Positions 24,301 through 33,680 of a stretch of DNA of 64,000 nt are shown one piece after another. The position numbers and the translations under genes are program-made. Positions within the stretch are counted from its first letter, which is position 1; each line of letters begins with the position of its first letter. This DNA is from Promerops cafer (Eukaryota; Chordata; Aves; Passeriformes; Nectariniidae). Under the pieces are notes generated by a model. It worked only from the letters and a program-made list of their open reading frames with translations, searched no databases and had not been told where the DNA came from. The stretch spans positions 406,400 through 470,399 of the forward strand of contig VZSE01009986.1 in assembly GCA_013398275.1 (NCBI GenBank). The letters are read 5' to 3'.

Positions 24301-26616
24301 TAAAGACAAAATTAACCACTAAGTGTGGCTCATTCCTGCAAGGCTAACTGACATCAGTGATCCAGAAACCCTCTCTGGAATGGCTCCCCGCCCTCAGAAC
24401 ATAAAACTTAAACCGTAAAACCAAAGAACTGAAGTGTGAAGTGCCCCTGCTCTGCATGTCACTGCATAAAACATGGAGCAAGGCTGCTGACAGACACCCC
24501 ACAGGTGCACTGAGGGCTAAGAGAGGTAAATGTAGCAGGTTTGAATTTCAAGGCTCTGGTATGTTGTTACTATTTTGCTGTACAAGTAGGAGTTGAGAAC
24601 TGGGGCACTGGTGCAAAGAGGTTTTGAAATCCTGCCACTGGATTTAAATAACAAAAATATTGAAATAAAATGTTATGAAGTCAGAGAAAGAGAAAGCACT
24701 ACTCTTCCTGACACGGAGCATATATATCCTTGTGAGATTAAGTATGCAGGACATTATGAATAAACACAGGCAACATTTACTGCCACTTAGTCCTCCAGAA
24801 AATAAATTTGCAGTATTTAACTCTGCGGTTAGGAACAGCACAGAATATACTGTCTACCCCAAGTACAGATTTTGCTTCAAAGGCATCAGGTGCACAAAAA
24901 TATCATCCTGTAAGTGGGAATCCCAAAGGCAGCTTTGTAAAGTGGAGTAGCTGCAGGTCAGAGATCACACAACTCCGTCCTAGCTCTGCACGTGAGAAAC
25001 AGTTCATCCTCAGGTTTTATTCCTGTTTCCCTCCAACTTCCCTCTTACAAACGGATTACAAGTACCCTTTTTCTTACACAAGTTCCTCACAAAGCTCCTA
25101 GAAGCCATCTCAACTTCAATAAAGCCATTTATAAAGCTGTTAAGGAAAGAAAATCTTTACAGTTGGAGAACAATCTACCATCTATAGTAAGATATATCTA
25201 AGAAATCTCTCCAGGATTTAAATAAGGAGTTGCAAAGCATCAGTTCTGTGCCAGCTCCCCTACTGTCCTGATTCCAGTTCAACACGTACTGGCAGTCACT
25301 GAAATCCTCACAAAGCAATGAGAAAACACATGACTCGAGCAGCAGGAGAAAAAAATAGCTATAGCTGCTCTACATAAAGTGAATTAGCAGGCTAAAGCCC
25401 GTTATGTGTGCGTTATCAGCTGGCTTAATACTACTGCACTCATACACCTGCCCGGCCGCTGTCCCGAGCCAGGCCCACGAACCCAGGCCCTGAGGGAAGG
25501 GTGGGAGGCAAGAAATGCAAATCTACACAACACGTCAAACGCTTCCCCATGGGAGCGGGTTTCTTTCTTGCCCTTTCCCGATCAGTTCAACCTCGGAAGC
25601 GCAATACCCGATTACCCCTGTTCTGGCTTGCATAACTGGCCGTGGCGGTCGTGATCGTGATTCAAATCAGCTCCCGGCTTCTGGTTAGAAATAGCCCCAG
25701 GGTCGGGGGGCACAGCCGGGAGACCCGCGGCTGCAGCGGGCCTCAGAGAGGCACGGGAGGAGGAGGAGAATGGAGGAAGACTTTGCCGGGGGCAGACCCG
25801 AGACAAGGAAGGGGAGCCTGGGCAGGACGGGCGCTAGGCCGGAGCAGGGGCAGGGATGGGGACGCGGCCCCGCAGGGTCCCGCTGGCGAGCGCTCACCTC
25901 CTTCCAGCGGAGCTGCCGCAGGCTGATTTTCAGGGCCTCCAGAGAGGTCTTGGCCTTGGAGCTGTCCACCGTGACCCCGGCCCGCCGGGCGCTCTCGCCC
26001 CCGCTGCGGCGGCCCGGGGNNNNNNNNNNNNNNNNNNNNNNNNNNNNNNNNNNNNNNNNNNNNNNNNNNNNNNNNNNNNNNNNNNNNNNNNNNNNNNNNN
26101 NNNNNNNNNNNNNNNNNNNNNNNNNNNNNNNNNNNNNNNNNNNNNNNNNNNNNNNNNNNNNNNNNNNNNNNNNNNNNNNNNNNNNNNNNNNNNNNNNNNN
26201 NNNNNNNNNNNNNNNNNNNNNNNNNNNNNNNNNNNNNNNNNNNNNNNNNNNNNNNNNNNNNNNNNNNNNNNNNNNNNNNNNNNNNNNNNNNNNNNNNNNN
26301 NNNNNNNNNNNNNNNNNNNNNNNNNNNNNNNNNNNNNNNNNNNNNNNNNNNNNNNNNNNNNNNNNNNNNNNNNNNNNNNNNNNNNNNNNNNNNNNNNNNN
26401 NNNNNNNNNNNNNNNNNNNNNNNNNNNNNNNNNNNNNNNNNNNNNNNNNNNNNNNNNNNNNNNNNNNNNNNNNNNNNNNNNNNNNNNNNNNNNNNNNNNN
26501 NNNNNNNNNNNNNNNNNNNNNNNNNNNNNNNNNNNNNNNNNNNNNNNNNNNCCCCCAGCCCGGCCGCCTCCATCCCCGCCGGTTCCATCCCGCCCCCGCT
26601 CCCCGCCCGTTGCCAT
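12277..26616 (-). CDS. TTLL11: TTLL11, tubulin polyglutamylase (partial, six exons seen)
   Basis: Six minus-strand exons join in frame: 26616?-25898 (interrupted by the N gap), 20552-20456, 19110-18977, 14118-13543, 13008-12913 and 12395-12277. All visible junctions are GT-AG and the phases agree. The product matches TTLL11 almost residue for residue as I recall the family. In order it has VTVDSSKAKTSLEALKIS, the FPFGRRLPCDIYWHG block, the ATP-grasp loop KPDGGCQGDGIYL, FDIRLYVLL, HLTNYSLN and the metal-binding EVNANPSMRIEHE. By family knowledge, TTLL11 elongates glutamate side chains on tubulin, preferring alpha-tubulin, in cilia and other stable microtubules. About 380 codons are visible. 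The last exon ends in phase 2 after DPQKKKRKDT, so further exons lie beyond the left edge; I saw no match to the C-terminal CLKQVFPKYAKQFNYL region. The identity is firm; the start codon is not, because of the gap. Confidence 0.96.
12396..12912 (-). other. TTLL11 intron 5
   Basis: A 517-base AT-rich intron between exons 5 and 6. I see no further feature in it. Confidence 0.9.
12913..13008 (-). CDS. TTLL11: TTLL11 exon 5 (metal-binding motif)
   Basis: 96 bp, 32 codons, phase 0. It encodes ILGFDILLLKNLKPMLLEVN followed by ANPSMRIEHEQE. The E-x-N of LLEVNANPS is the Mg-coordinating motif of the ATP-grasp fold. The acceptor is TTATGCACAG and the donor GTAAGA. Confidence 0.97.
13009..13542 (-). 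other. TTLL11 intron 4
   Basis: A 534-base intron between exons 4 and 5. No repeat or regulatory signal recognised. Confidence 0.9.
13543..14118 (-). CDS. TTLL11: TTLL11 exon 4 (ATP-grasp core)
   Basis: 576 bp, 192 codons, phase 0 at both ends. It is the largest exon seen. It runs from VRMMKDSNPSWKPTFIVKP through GCQGDGIYLIKD, VQEYICKPLL, KFDIRLYVLL, GLSRFCTEPYQ and HLTNYSLN to PAGKPGPTCFQ. It holds the nucleotide-binding loop and most of the substrate-binding surface. The acceptor is TCCTTCTAG and the donor GTAAGT. There are no internal stops or frameshifts. Confidence 0.98.
17960..18220. promoter_or_regulatory. Intronic CpG-rich island
   Basis: An isolated stretch of very GC-rich, CpG-dense DNA inside an otherwise AT-rich intron. 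It could be an alternative promoter or insulator. Both long plus-strand frames across it seem to be compositional. Confidence 0.5.
18039..18054 (-). promoter_or_regulatory. CTCF-like site
   Basis: The minus strand reads TGGCACCAGGGGGCGC, followed by TGC. This is close to the vertebrate CTCF core CCACCAGGGGGCGC. It lies in the intronic CpG-rich island. Confidence 0.6.
18977..19110 (-). CDS. TTLL11: TTLL11 exon 3
   Basis: 134 bp, entering in phase 1 and leaving in phase 0. It encodes GMMETVRKITLSRAM through NFYPRSWILPEELPLF. The acceptor is TTCTCTTCCCAG and the donor GTATGT. NFYPRSWILP is the motif that precedes the ATP-grasp core in many TTLLs. Confidence 0.96.
19111..20455 (-). other. TTLL11 intron 2
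   Basis: A 1345-base AT-rich intron between exons 2 and 3. No additional feature recognised. Confidence 0.9.
20456..20552 (-). CDS. TTLL11: TTLL11 exon 2
   Basis: 97 bp, phase 0 to 1. It begins after TTTTGCAG with FPFGRRLPCDIYWHGV and ends with GQVNKFP before a GTACTT donor. It encodes the conserved start of the TTL domain of this subfamily. Confidence 0.96.
22440..22960. promoter_or_regulatory. Candidate conserved noncoding element in TTLL11 intron 1
   Basis: An AT-rich block with unusually high complexity for an intron. It has clustered developmental motifs: TAATCC (22538-22543), a MEIS/TGIF-type TGACAG (22562-22567), several AATAAT/ATTA cores and scattered retained CpGs. The claim is based on texture, not on an alignment. 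Confidence 0.4.
23751..23914. repeat. Local triplication of an AT-rich segment
   Basis: GATCTTATTAACCTATTTAT followed by AAG occurs at 23751, 23812 and 23884. The first and third copies continue with CTGAAGAT. A shorter unit (TTTATATTAATAGATCTTA) also repeats back to back near 23781-23818. The single N at 23835 directly follows the second copy. Confidence 0.85.
25898..26616 (-). CDS. TTLL11: TTLL11 exon 1 (start uncertain, contains assembly gap)
   Basis: Only the 3' part, 26019-25898, is certainly coding (40 codons ending in LRQLRWKE). It is followed by a GTGAG donor in phase 0. The N run at 26020-26551 lies inside the exon, so the frame cannot be carried across it. Candidate starts upstream are the ATG at 26616-26614 (context GCTGCCATGG) and nearby in-frame or out-of-frame ATGs, for example the one beginning MEPAGMEAAG. 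The gap size may be arbitrary, so the upper limit is a guess. Confidence 0.6.
26020..26551. other. Assembly gap (532 N)
   Basis: A run of N flanked by GC-rich sequence inside TTLL11 exon 1. Such gaps are typical of GC-rich first exons in draft bird genomes. Its true length is unknown. Confidence 0.99.
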
Positions 26617-26960
26617 GGCAGCGGCGCAGCCGGTGACCCGCTGGCCCCGCCCCGCCGCCGTGAGGCGCTGACGCTACCCCCGCCATTTTGGGACCGGGCA
26701 CAGGCCCCGCCCCGCGCAGCCCAAAATGGCCTCCGGAGAGGGGCGGGGCCTCGCCCGCTTCTGACATGGCGGCCCCGCCCCACCATGGCGGCCCCGCCTC
26801 AGGCCGGGCTGTGGGGCGGGCGCGGTGCCCGCCGTGCCCCTCGCCACCGAACCGCCCGGGTGGCTCACACACCCGGGGCTCAGACACCCGGTCCGCTCCT
26901 TACCGCGCGGCCGAAAGGTTTCCGTGTGAGACGGGGCCCTCGCCGCCGTTACAAAGCGCT
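26552..26960 (-). promoter_or_regulatory. CpG-rich TTLL11 promoter
   Basis: Very GC- and CpG-rich sequence directly upstream of the TTLL11 first exon, with several GC boxes (GGGGCGGGGCC and its complement). YY1-like ATGGCGG sites occur at 26680-26690 (complement), 26765-26773 and 26784-26792, the last two within an exactly repeated 15-mer (26765-26779 and 26784-26798). A TATA box is not apparent. The transcription start cannot be placed. Confidence 0.75.
26609..26622 (-). promoter_or_regulatory. RFX X-box-like motif over a candidate TTLL11 ATG
   Basis: On the minus strand the 14-mer GCTGCCATGGCAAC fits the X-box pattern RYYRCC-NN-RGNAAC bound by RFX factors at ciliary gene promoters. Its centre contains the candidate start codon 26616-26614, so the resemblance could come partly from the Kozak context. 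Confidence 0.4.
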
Positions 26961-27157
26961 GCCTCACAAAGGGTGTTCCCATGGACCGTTCAGGTTCAGC
27001 TGCACCGATGCTGGGAGAGCCCCATCTGCGGATTTTAAACACTCTTAGGCACAGCAGAAAAATACGAAAACGGTTTTTACGCTGTCAGTAATGGAGTGAA
27101 GAACTTTAACAGCAGCTCCGTGATCAACTTGAGGCAGCTGGAAGGTTCTCTGCGTAT

Positions 27158-27230
27158 GGCAGGGGGTTGGAACTATATCATCTTTAACGTCCGCCACCCA
27201 AACCATTCCAGAACTCTGAGTCTATGACAC
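27158..27230 (+). mobile_element. CR1 LINE remnant, 3' end
   Basis: GGCAGGGGGTTGGAACTATA, then ATCTTTAACGTCC..CCAAACCATTCCAGAAC and degenerate TCTATGA repeats: a diverged CR1 3' end in plus orientation. It lies just upstream of the TTLL11 promoter. Confidence 0.85.
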
Positions 27231-27928
27231 ACGAATCCCTCACGATATAGCTATGAGGCAATGAGATCGAGAACTGTCGGTAAAGCGGCTGCTGGAGCAA
27301 AATCCAGATTTAGGGAATTCGGGGAGCGCAGGGCCGTGGGCAGGCGGTGGCGCTGCGCCCTGGGAAATCCGGCCTGGATGCGAGGAATTCGGGTGAGAGC
27401 CGGGACGTCGGGGGGAAAAAAACAGGAATAATCAGGGTTCTGTGTGAAGGAGCGATCACCAGAGTCGTGATCTGGAACAGAACTGAAACAGGATATCAGC
27501 AGAAATTATTTCAACTACAGCAAAATTTAAATAAATGCAGAAGAAGTTGGCACTGCCTGTTAGCTGCAAGATAAAACAATAAGGTCGTGTCAAGACACTT
27601 ATTTATTCAGTGCCTCACCAGTCTTCCATCATTTACCCTTGCAGGCAATGAAGAAACTAATTAATTAATTAAATAGAGTTGTGTCTTGCAACATGAAGTG
27701 ACCAGGAAGGCTGAGGTCGGGTAGCTCGCTCTTGGGTGCTCTCATGTTGCTATTAAAAGATGTCCATTTCTTTTTTATAGCTGTGACAGTGTTTAATTAA
27801 AAACTTGGGAGCATTTCCACATTCCAGCAGGAGCTCAGAGGGGCTGGTAATGTTGGCAGGATGAGCTGTCTGGGTGGTGTCTTTTCCAAGTCCATCACTG
27901 AAGGCACATCCTTGGCTCCACCACCAGA

Positions 27929-28003
27929 TCACAGAATCACAGAAAAGTTTGGGTTGGGAGGGACCTTAAAGATGATCTCGCTCCAAACCTCTCCCATGGG
28001 CAG
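27929..28003 (-). mobile_element. CR1 LINE fragment, 3' end
   Basis: TCACAGAATCACAGAAAAGT, TTGGGTTGGGAGGGACCTTA and CTCCCATGGGCAGG mark the complement of the CR1 3' end. It is opposite in orientation to the remnant 700 bases to the left. Confidence 0.9.
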
Positions 28004-31000
28004 GTACAAATCGGAAAGAAAATATTTTGCTTATGTTCAACATTGGCATAAAAATTCAGTTGTAAGAAAAGCAATTCAGAGATGCTGGAGTGTGATTTAA
28101 AGTGGTGACCTGCCTCTGACTGTCTCTTATGTTACTGCCAGGCTCCCAGATGAATATTTTTAACACAGAGATTTATCCTCACCAATGTCAGCAGTGCTGA
28201 AAGAAAGCCAGGGAAAGAGTTAAGATGGGCCAAAGCATTAAAAGGGATTGGAGCATGGGAAATACCAAACAAAATGATTGCAAAGGGGAAATATTTTTAT
28301 ATCTAATTATCATATATCCACATTTCTTACAGGCTAATAACAGACTAGTTGTTCCTCTACCAGAGAAGCTGTAATAGATCCGATACCTGGCTTGCCTGTG
28401 TTGTGTGGATAAAACCTTAATTTCCTGTTGGGATAAATAGAGATGGGCTGCAGAGTGCAGTATGGGGTCAGACTGCACGTGGCATTCAGGTACAGCAAGG
28501 TGGGGAGTAAAGTATAGGTTGGGCAGTAATGAGGCACAGGGTAATGCAGAAGGAGAGCATATCCTGCTGAAGACAGCAAGCTGGATCTAGCAGCAGGAGA
28601 GAAATGGGAAACTTGAGATCACCTGTGCACTGTGAGGAGAGGAGAAATTTAGTTACAGGGCACTCTTAAAGATAAGGATTTTTCCTGAGACCCTTGCTCA
28701 GAGGGAGTTGTTGATAAGAACAGACTGTTACTATCTTGTGATAATAAGTGAACAAAAATGTGGATTCCATCCAGGAGAACTGTAATGTCCCTATGCTCTC
28801 ATTAATTAAATTCAGGATATCAAAGACAACAGAGGTACTGGCCTAATTTTATGGGAGTGGGGAAGGATCCTGTTTGATTGTACAGCATTTTACTCATCTC
28901 TCAGACTAACAACTTCACTCTCATTTACCTGAAATCGCCACTTACCTGGTGTCTGTGTGTGCACAGTAAGTGCCAGATCCAAGGAGGAATCCAGGAATAA
29001 AGCAGTTTTACAGATGCAGCAAACTGAACAGTTTTCAATGACACCCTGCTGATCCCAGCAGCTCACACGGGGGGACTGCACTGCCAGCCTGGGGCATATG
29101 GAATTCATGAGCTGGGCATGTGAACATGTCAAGCTTACGAGGGTAACAAGTAACATTTTTCTTTACTAATATATTTTCCTTCTTCTTGTAAGCATTTTTT
29201 GTTTCCAAGTTGGGATCAACATTTTTAGCTTTTATGTAGCATCATAAGGGCAGTAACTGTATTCTTTTCTATACTTTTCTTTTTTAAAGACAGCCAAGAC
29301 AAGAAAAACAAAGTAGCATGTAATTTACAAAAAGAACGTATCATCTTTTTAAAATATCATATAAAACTGGCCTCCTGCCAGATGCAAATTTGGCACTGAA
29401 ATACTTCAGTGTCCCCTTTTGAAAAAGAACACATTCCTCAAGCTATTATTAAAAAAAAAATAGTTACTCATGAAGAGCTATCCATCTGTGTCTGAAGTTA
29501 ATAGCTCCTTTTGCAACGATGGTGAGTATCTCCTGTCAGTTGTTCTTTCACAAATCCATGAGAAAGCAAGGCTCTATAAAATGAAAAGTCAGAAGAAAAC
29601 AAATCTAGCAAACAGACTCCACTTGGAAATCGTCCGTGGTGGAGTTATGCTTCAGCCTGGATTTAAATCCATATACATCACTCCATGCTGCCCATGTTTA
29701 TGTTCGACCACAGAAGATTTGTGGTTGACCTACATATGCAAACAAAACATTTGCTGCATATTTGGAGTGGGGGGATTTGCATGATAGAAGATGATGAAAA
29801 TATGCATAATTGTAGATGACATTTTTCATTGCCAAGTCCTGCTGCACAGCCCTTTGGAGCTGGCCATGCATGAAAGAGGTTTGCAGTCCTGGCGGGCAGA
29901 TTGCCTGGCCGCGCTGCGGAGCTGAACCGCCGAGACATGGAGCTTCTGTTTCTTCTTGAGCAACACAAACCTGGTATCATCATCTCACCAAGCAGCCCCT
30001 GTGCTTGCAGAGGACACATATGACACTCACTGAGAGGGCTGAAACCATGAGTTCCAAATGTCACCTCTGAGTTCCCCTCATGTTGCAGCTCAAGAGACTG
30101 AGAGATTTTGTTTAGGAGTTTTCTCAGTATTCTTGAAATCCCCAGTGCATCAGGGGGTAATATCACACAAGTTAGTCAACAGCAGCTGGTTTATCTGTTC
30201 TTGCTCCCACATTTCATCCCACAGTAGCATTTCTAGGAAGTCCCCTGGTGTGTTAGGACACTGGAGGCTTTGCTCTAAAAATTGTACCAGCACAAGTAAA
30301 TATTAATAATGTTGGCAAAGTGGCATCTGACAAACCCAGATCTCCTAGGACAGTAAGTATGCACAGACCTCTCAGCTCTTACGTGTGATATGGAAGTGCT
30401 CTCCTGTAACAGAGGTTTTGTCTGCCATTACTGGTTGCTCTTCCTATGTCACATCTTATTTATCATTCAAAATCTCTGCAACTCTGCTGTGTAGAAATAA
30501 GTCCTTAAAAGGGTTAGCAGAAAGGAGGAAGATTCCATGGCATCAAGACCAGGCCTCCTCCTTTATTTGTGAAGGTGGGTTTGGAAAAATCTGACAGGAT
30601 CAGACAGGAACAAAAGCTCCCTTCCCTACAAACCAACCAAGGAACCGATTAAAGAACACCCTGTGTGTAACACCCACCACCCAATTTACACCACGTTCAA
30701 GGTCTCTGCAAAAGATGAAGCTATGTAGGAAGAGGGACTTCCACACAGAGTCCTGGGGCAGGCAGAAATGTGCACCCATGTGAGAGAAAGAGAAGGAAGG
30801 AAACCTTGGGAGCCTGCGCCCGAGAAAGAAAGCTGATACAAACCTGGTCCCTGCAAAAACACTTGCAGCTCCGAGCCAAGAAGCTGTCTTGGGGCTTCAC
30901 TCCTACTGTGTTCAGAGAATCAGGACTTTCTGTGAGGCTTTTCACATCAAAGGAATAACTCGCTCAGTACCTCCGTGATGCAAACACCCACCACGAGGTT

Positions 31001-32980
31001 TGGCCAACTGTTCAATGCTACTCAGGGTTTGTTTATACTAAATCCGTGACGGTGTCCTGTGTAAATGCTTCATTCCACATATTTGCCCAGTTGCATTGTC
31101 CAGAAGAAAAGGCATACAGCTTTCTTACTTCCAGTGGAGTCAAAGAATTTTCTTTGCCCAACAAACAAACTAGAAAATTAATGGCTTTTTAAGTTTAACA
31201 GCCTTCAAACTCAATTCCCAAACACAGATCCAAGCCATTAACCTCAGGAGATTTAAGCCCTATGAAAAGTTCACAAAAGTTCACGAACAGGGAGTATTAA
31301 ACACTTCCATTCAATTGTGATCTAACAGAAACTGGCATTGCAAACTTTATTAAATAACAGTTGCTTTATTTTTCTCAGGATTCCCATGAGATATTTCTTT
31401 CCTCCTACCCAAAAGGATTTTATAATCTGCGGGATACTGGAGAGCACCAGAATGGAATTTAAAAGACCATTCTTGTTATTTCACCCTGTTCTTTCTATCA
31501 GATTTTAAAATTTAACTATCCCAAGTGAAGTCCATATGCTCCCACGTTTATAGGAATGCTCTTGTGGCAATGGGAGGGTAATGAGGAGAAGCTTTGAGCA
31601 GCTCAGCACAATGGCAGGTTCCTGCACGCCTCAGCTGAAATGCAGTATTGCAGAATCAATGCAGAGACTCACCAGTAGTGGCTGTGTTAGGTTTTTCCCC
31701 ATATGAGTTGAGCTTTGCTGGCGTTAGCATCAAAGGAAGCATGAGCATAGCCTGACTGGGTGGCATCTCCTCCTCCTTGGGCTTAGGAGAACCAAAGACC
31801 TGAATGTTGCTCAATCAGTCCAAGGACATTTGCACACAAAATCTAGGTTATTCATTCAGGTCAACAGATATTTTTTTAATCAAGATATGTACAAGATAAG
31901 AGAAGTGCCATAAAATGTTCTAAGTACACACTGAACATCAGCACAGACCACACAAAAATCACCACCAAAGAACTAAACCAATGCATCTGCAGGCGAGATG
32001 TGTATCTAGAGCAGCATCTTGGACAGAAACCAACTGACAAAACCCATACTGAGTTACACTGTATAAAAGTGGGATTAGCATGAACTTGTGAATATTTAAA
32101 TGAGAAGGTAATGCAATGCTATAGATTGGAAGAAAAGTCTGACTGGAAACAGAAAAACTTCACAAAGACAGAAGGGTGACCACAAAACCCTCCACAGAAA
32201 GAGCTGCTAAGACCTCAAAATACTTGAACATGTAGGGTCATAGTCTGTGAACCAATATTAATTCCTTGGGCTTTTTCTCCCTCTCTTAATTATAAGTTTC
32301 TGGATTCTTGGCTCTTGCCCATCACCCACTGACTTACAAGTACTCAGAAATGCCAAGAAGCTCAGGGTGATCACGCTCCCGAGATGGATACTGGGAACTG
32401 TGCGTGGTCTGCCTGTGGTCAAACTTTTCTTTCTTGCTAATGCAAAAGCCACATAAAAGGTGGTGTCCAAAAACATTCAAACACCTGGCTGAGAGTTACT
32501 TTTAAAACTCAGAAATTAATTTGGGGGAACCCAGATGAGATCCATTGGCACACATGTAACCCTCCACCCTTTGGATTCCACACAATTCACATTTCTGATC
32601 ATCCCTGTAAATGGAGCAGGGATGCAGTCAGAAGACAAACCTTGGGCCTTGCCATCCCAGCTGTGCACGTCTCATCCCTTACCTGTGCTGGTGCCCGCTG
32701 AGGAATGTCGTGCTCAGGTGTGCCAGGTGTCCCAGAGTGGCATCCTTGAGGGCTCACCTGGGCCTGGCAGTGCCCTGCCACCGAGACAAAGCTGGAAGGA
32801 AAGAACACCGCGAGCACACCGGGTGTCACAAATCCCGAGGGTACATTGAGTGACACAGTGGGCATCGACCGTGCGTCAGGATTCTGAGAGAGGGCATGTG
32901 CTAATTTCTAAGAGCTGTAAGCCACACGGACATGAGACATACATAATGTAGGTGACCACTCATTCAGGACACCCCTTGGA

Positions 32981-33128
32981 GACATTTGTATGGATTGATG
33001 AGATCCCCTCTCAGTCTTCTCCAGGCTAACCAGGCCCAGCTCCCGCAGCGTCTCCCCATGAGCGAGATGCTCCAGACCCCTCATCATCTCCGCGTCCGTC
33101 CAGCGGAGCAGCCCGTGCGCTCCAGCCG
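32981..33128 (-). mobile_element. CR1 LINE fragment abutting the NOS1AP-like promoter
   Basis: ATTGATGAGATCCCCTCTCA, TCTTCTCCAGGCTAACCAGG, GAGATGCTCCAGACCCCTCA and GTCCAGCGGAGC correspond to an internal part of the CR1 3' region, complement strand. The right end merges into the CpG-rich sequence about 110 bases before the start codon. Confidence 0.88.
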
Positions 33129-33680
33129 GTCCTGGCGGTGGCTCCGCGGCGGGGCCGGGGCGGGGCGGCCGGGCAGGGCCGGGCGGCTCCCACCGCCCCC
33201 CGCATCACATGAGGGAACTTCGGGCCNCCGCCGCCATGCCGGTGAAGAACCGGTACAACCTGGTGGACGATGGCTGCGACTCCCGCGTCCCGCTGCACAA
33301 CGAGGAGGCCTTTCAGCACGGCATCCACTTCCAGGCCAAGGTGAGCCCCGGGCGCGCTCCGCTCCGCAGCCCCTGGGCCGGGGCCGCAGCGGGTGCCCCC
33401 GCCTGTCACAGCCCCGCGCTCGGGGGGCCTTGGCAGCGAACCCCCGGGAGGTTCCCCCGCTTTGGCTGTTGCAGAGAGGGGGCTGGGGGTCTCCGCGGGG
33501 TCCCCGCGGGCTGGGCTCCGGTGCTGTCCAGCAGCCGCCCGTGTGGCACCCGCTGGCCGCGGGCCGATGGCCCCGTGGCTCGAGGCCGGGCTCGCCGTGC
33601 CCCTCCAGCCCTGCCGTGGTTATTCTTCAGCTCTGGAAGTGCCCCTGGGCCACGCTGAGGGAGCCTAAAGAAAGCAGCAA
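33040..33680 (+). promoter_or_regulatory. CpG-rich promoter and first exon of the NOS1AP-like gene
   Basis: GC-box-rich sequence (GGGGCCGGGGCGGGGCGG near 33150) surrounds the start codon and extends into intron 1. There is a TCACATGA E-box at 33205-33212. The upstream edge overlaps a CR1 fragment. There is no TATA box. Confidence 0.7.
33236..33340 (+). CDS. NOS1AP-like: NOS1AP-like exon 1
   Basis: 35 codons, phase 0, ending ..HGIHFQAK before GTGAGC. The start at 33236 is chosen because MPxKxxYNLVDDG is the conserved family N-terminus and the context is CCGCCATGC. An in-frame ATG 27 bases upstream (33209) would add nine residues across the single N at 33227. Confidence 0.96.

Larger units (their letters stand above)
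20553..25897 (-). other. TTLL11 intron 1
   Basis: A 5.3-kb intron between exons 1 and 2. It includes the motif-rich block at 22440-22960, a triplicated AT-rich segment with an N at 23751-23914, and a rise in GC toward exon 1. No exon or transposon recognised. Confidence 0.9.
27050..32980. other. Intergenic region between TTLL11 and the NOS1AP-like gene
   Basis: About 6 kb between two divergent promoters. It holds two CR1 fragments at 27158 and 27929, and a small CpG-containing stretch near 29890-29940. No open frame resembles a known protein. Divergent or noncoding transcripts cannot be judged from sequence alone. Confidence 0.7.
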
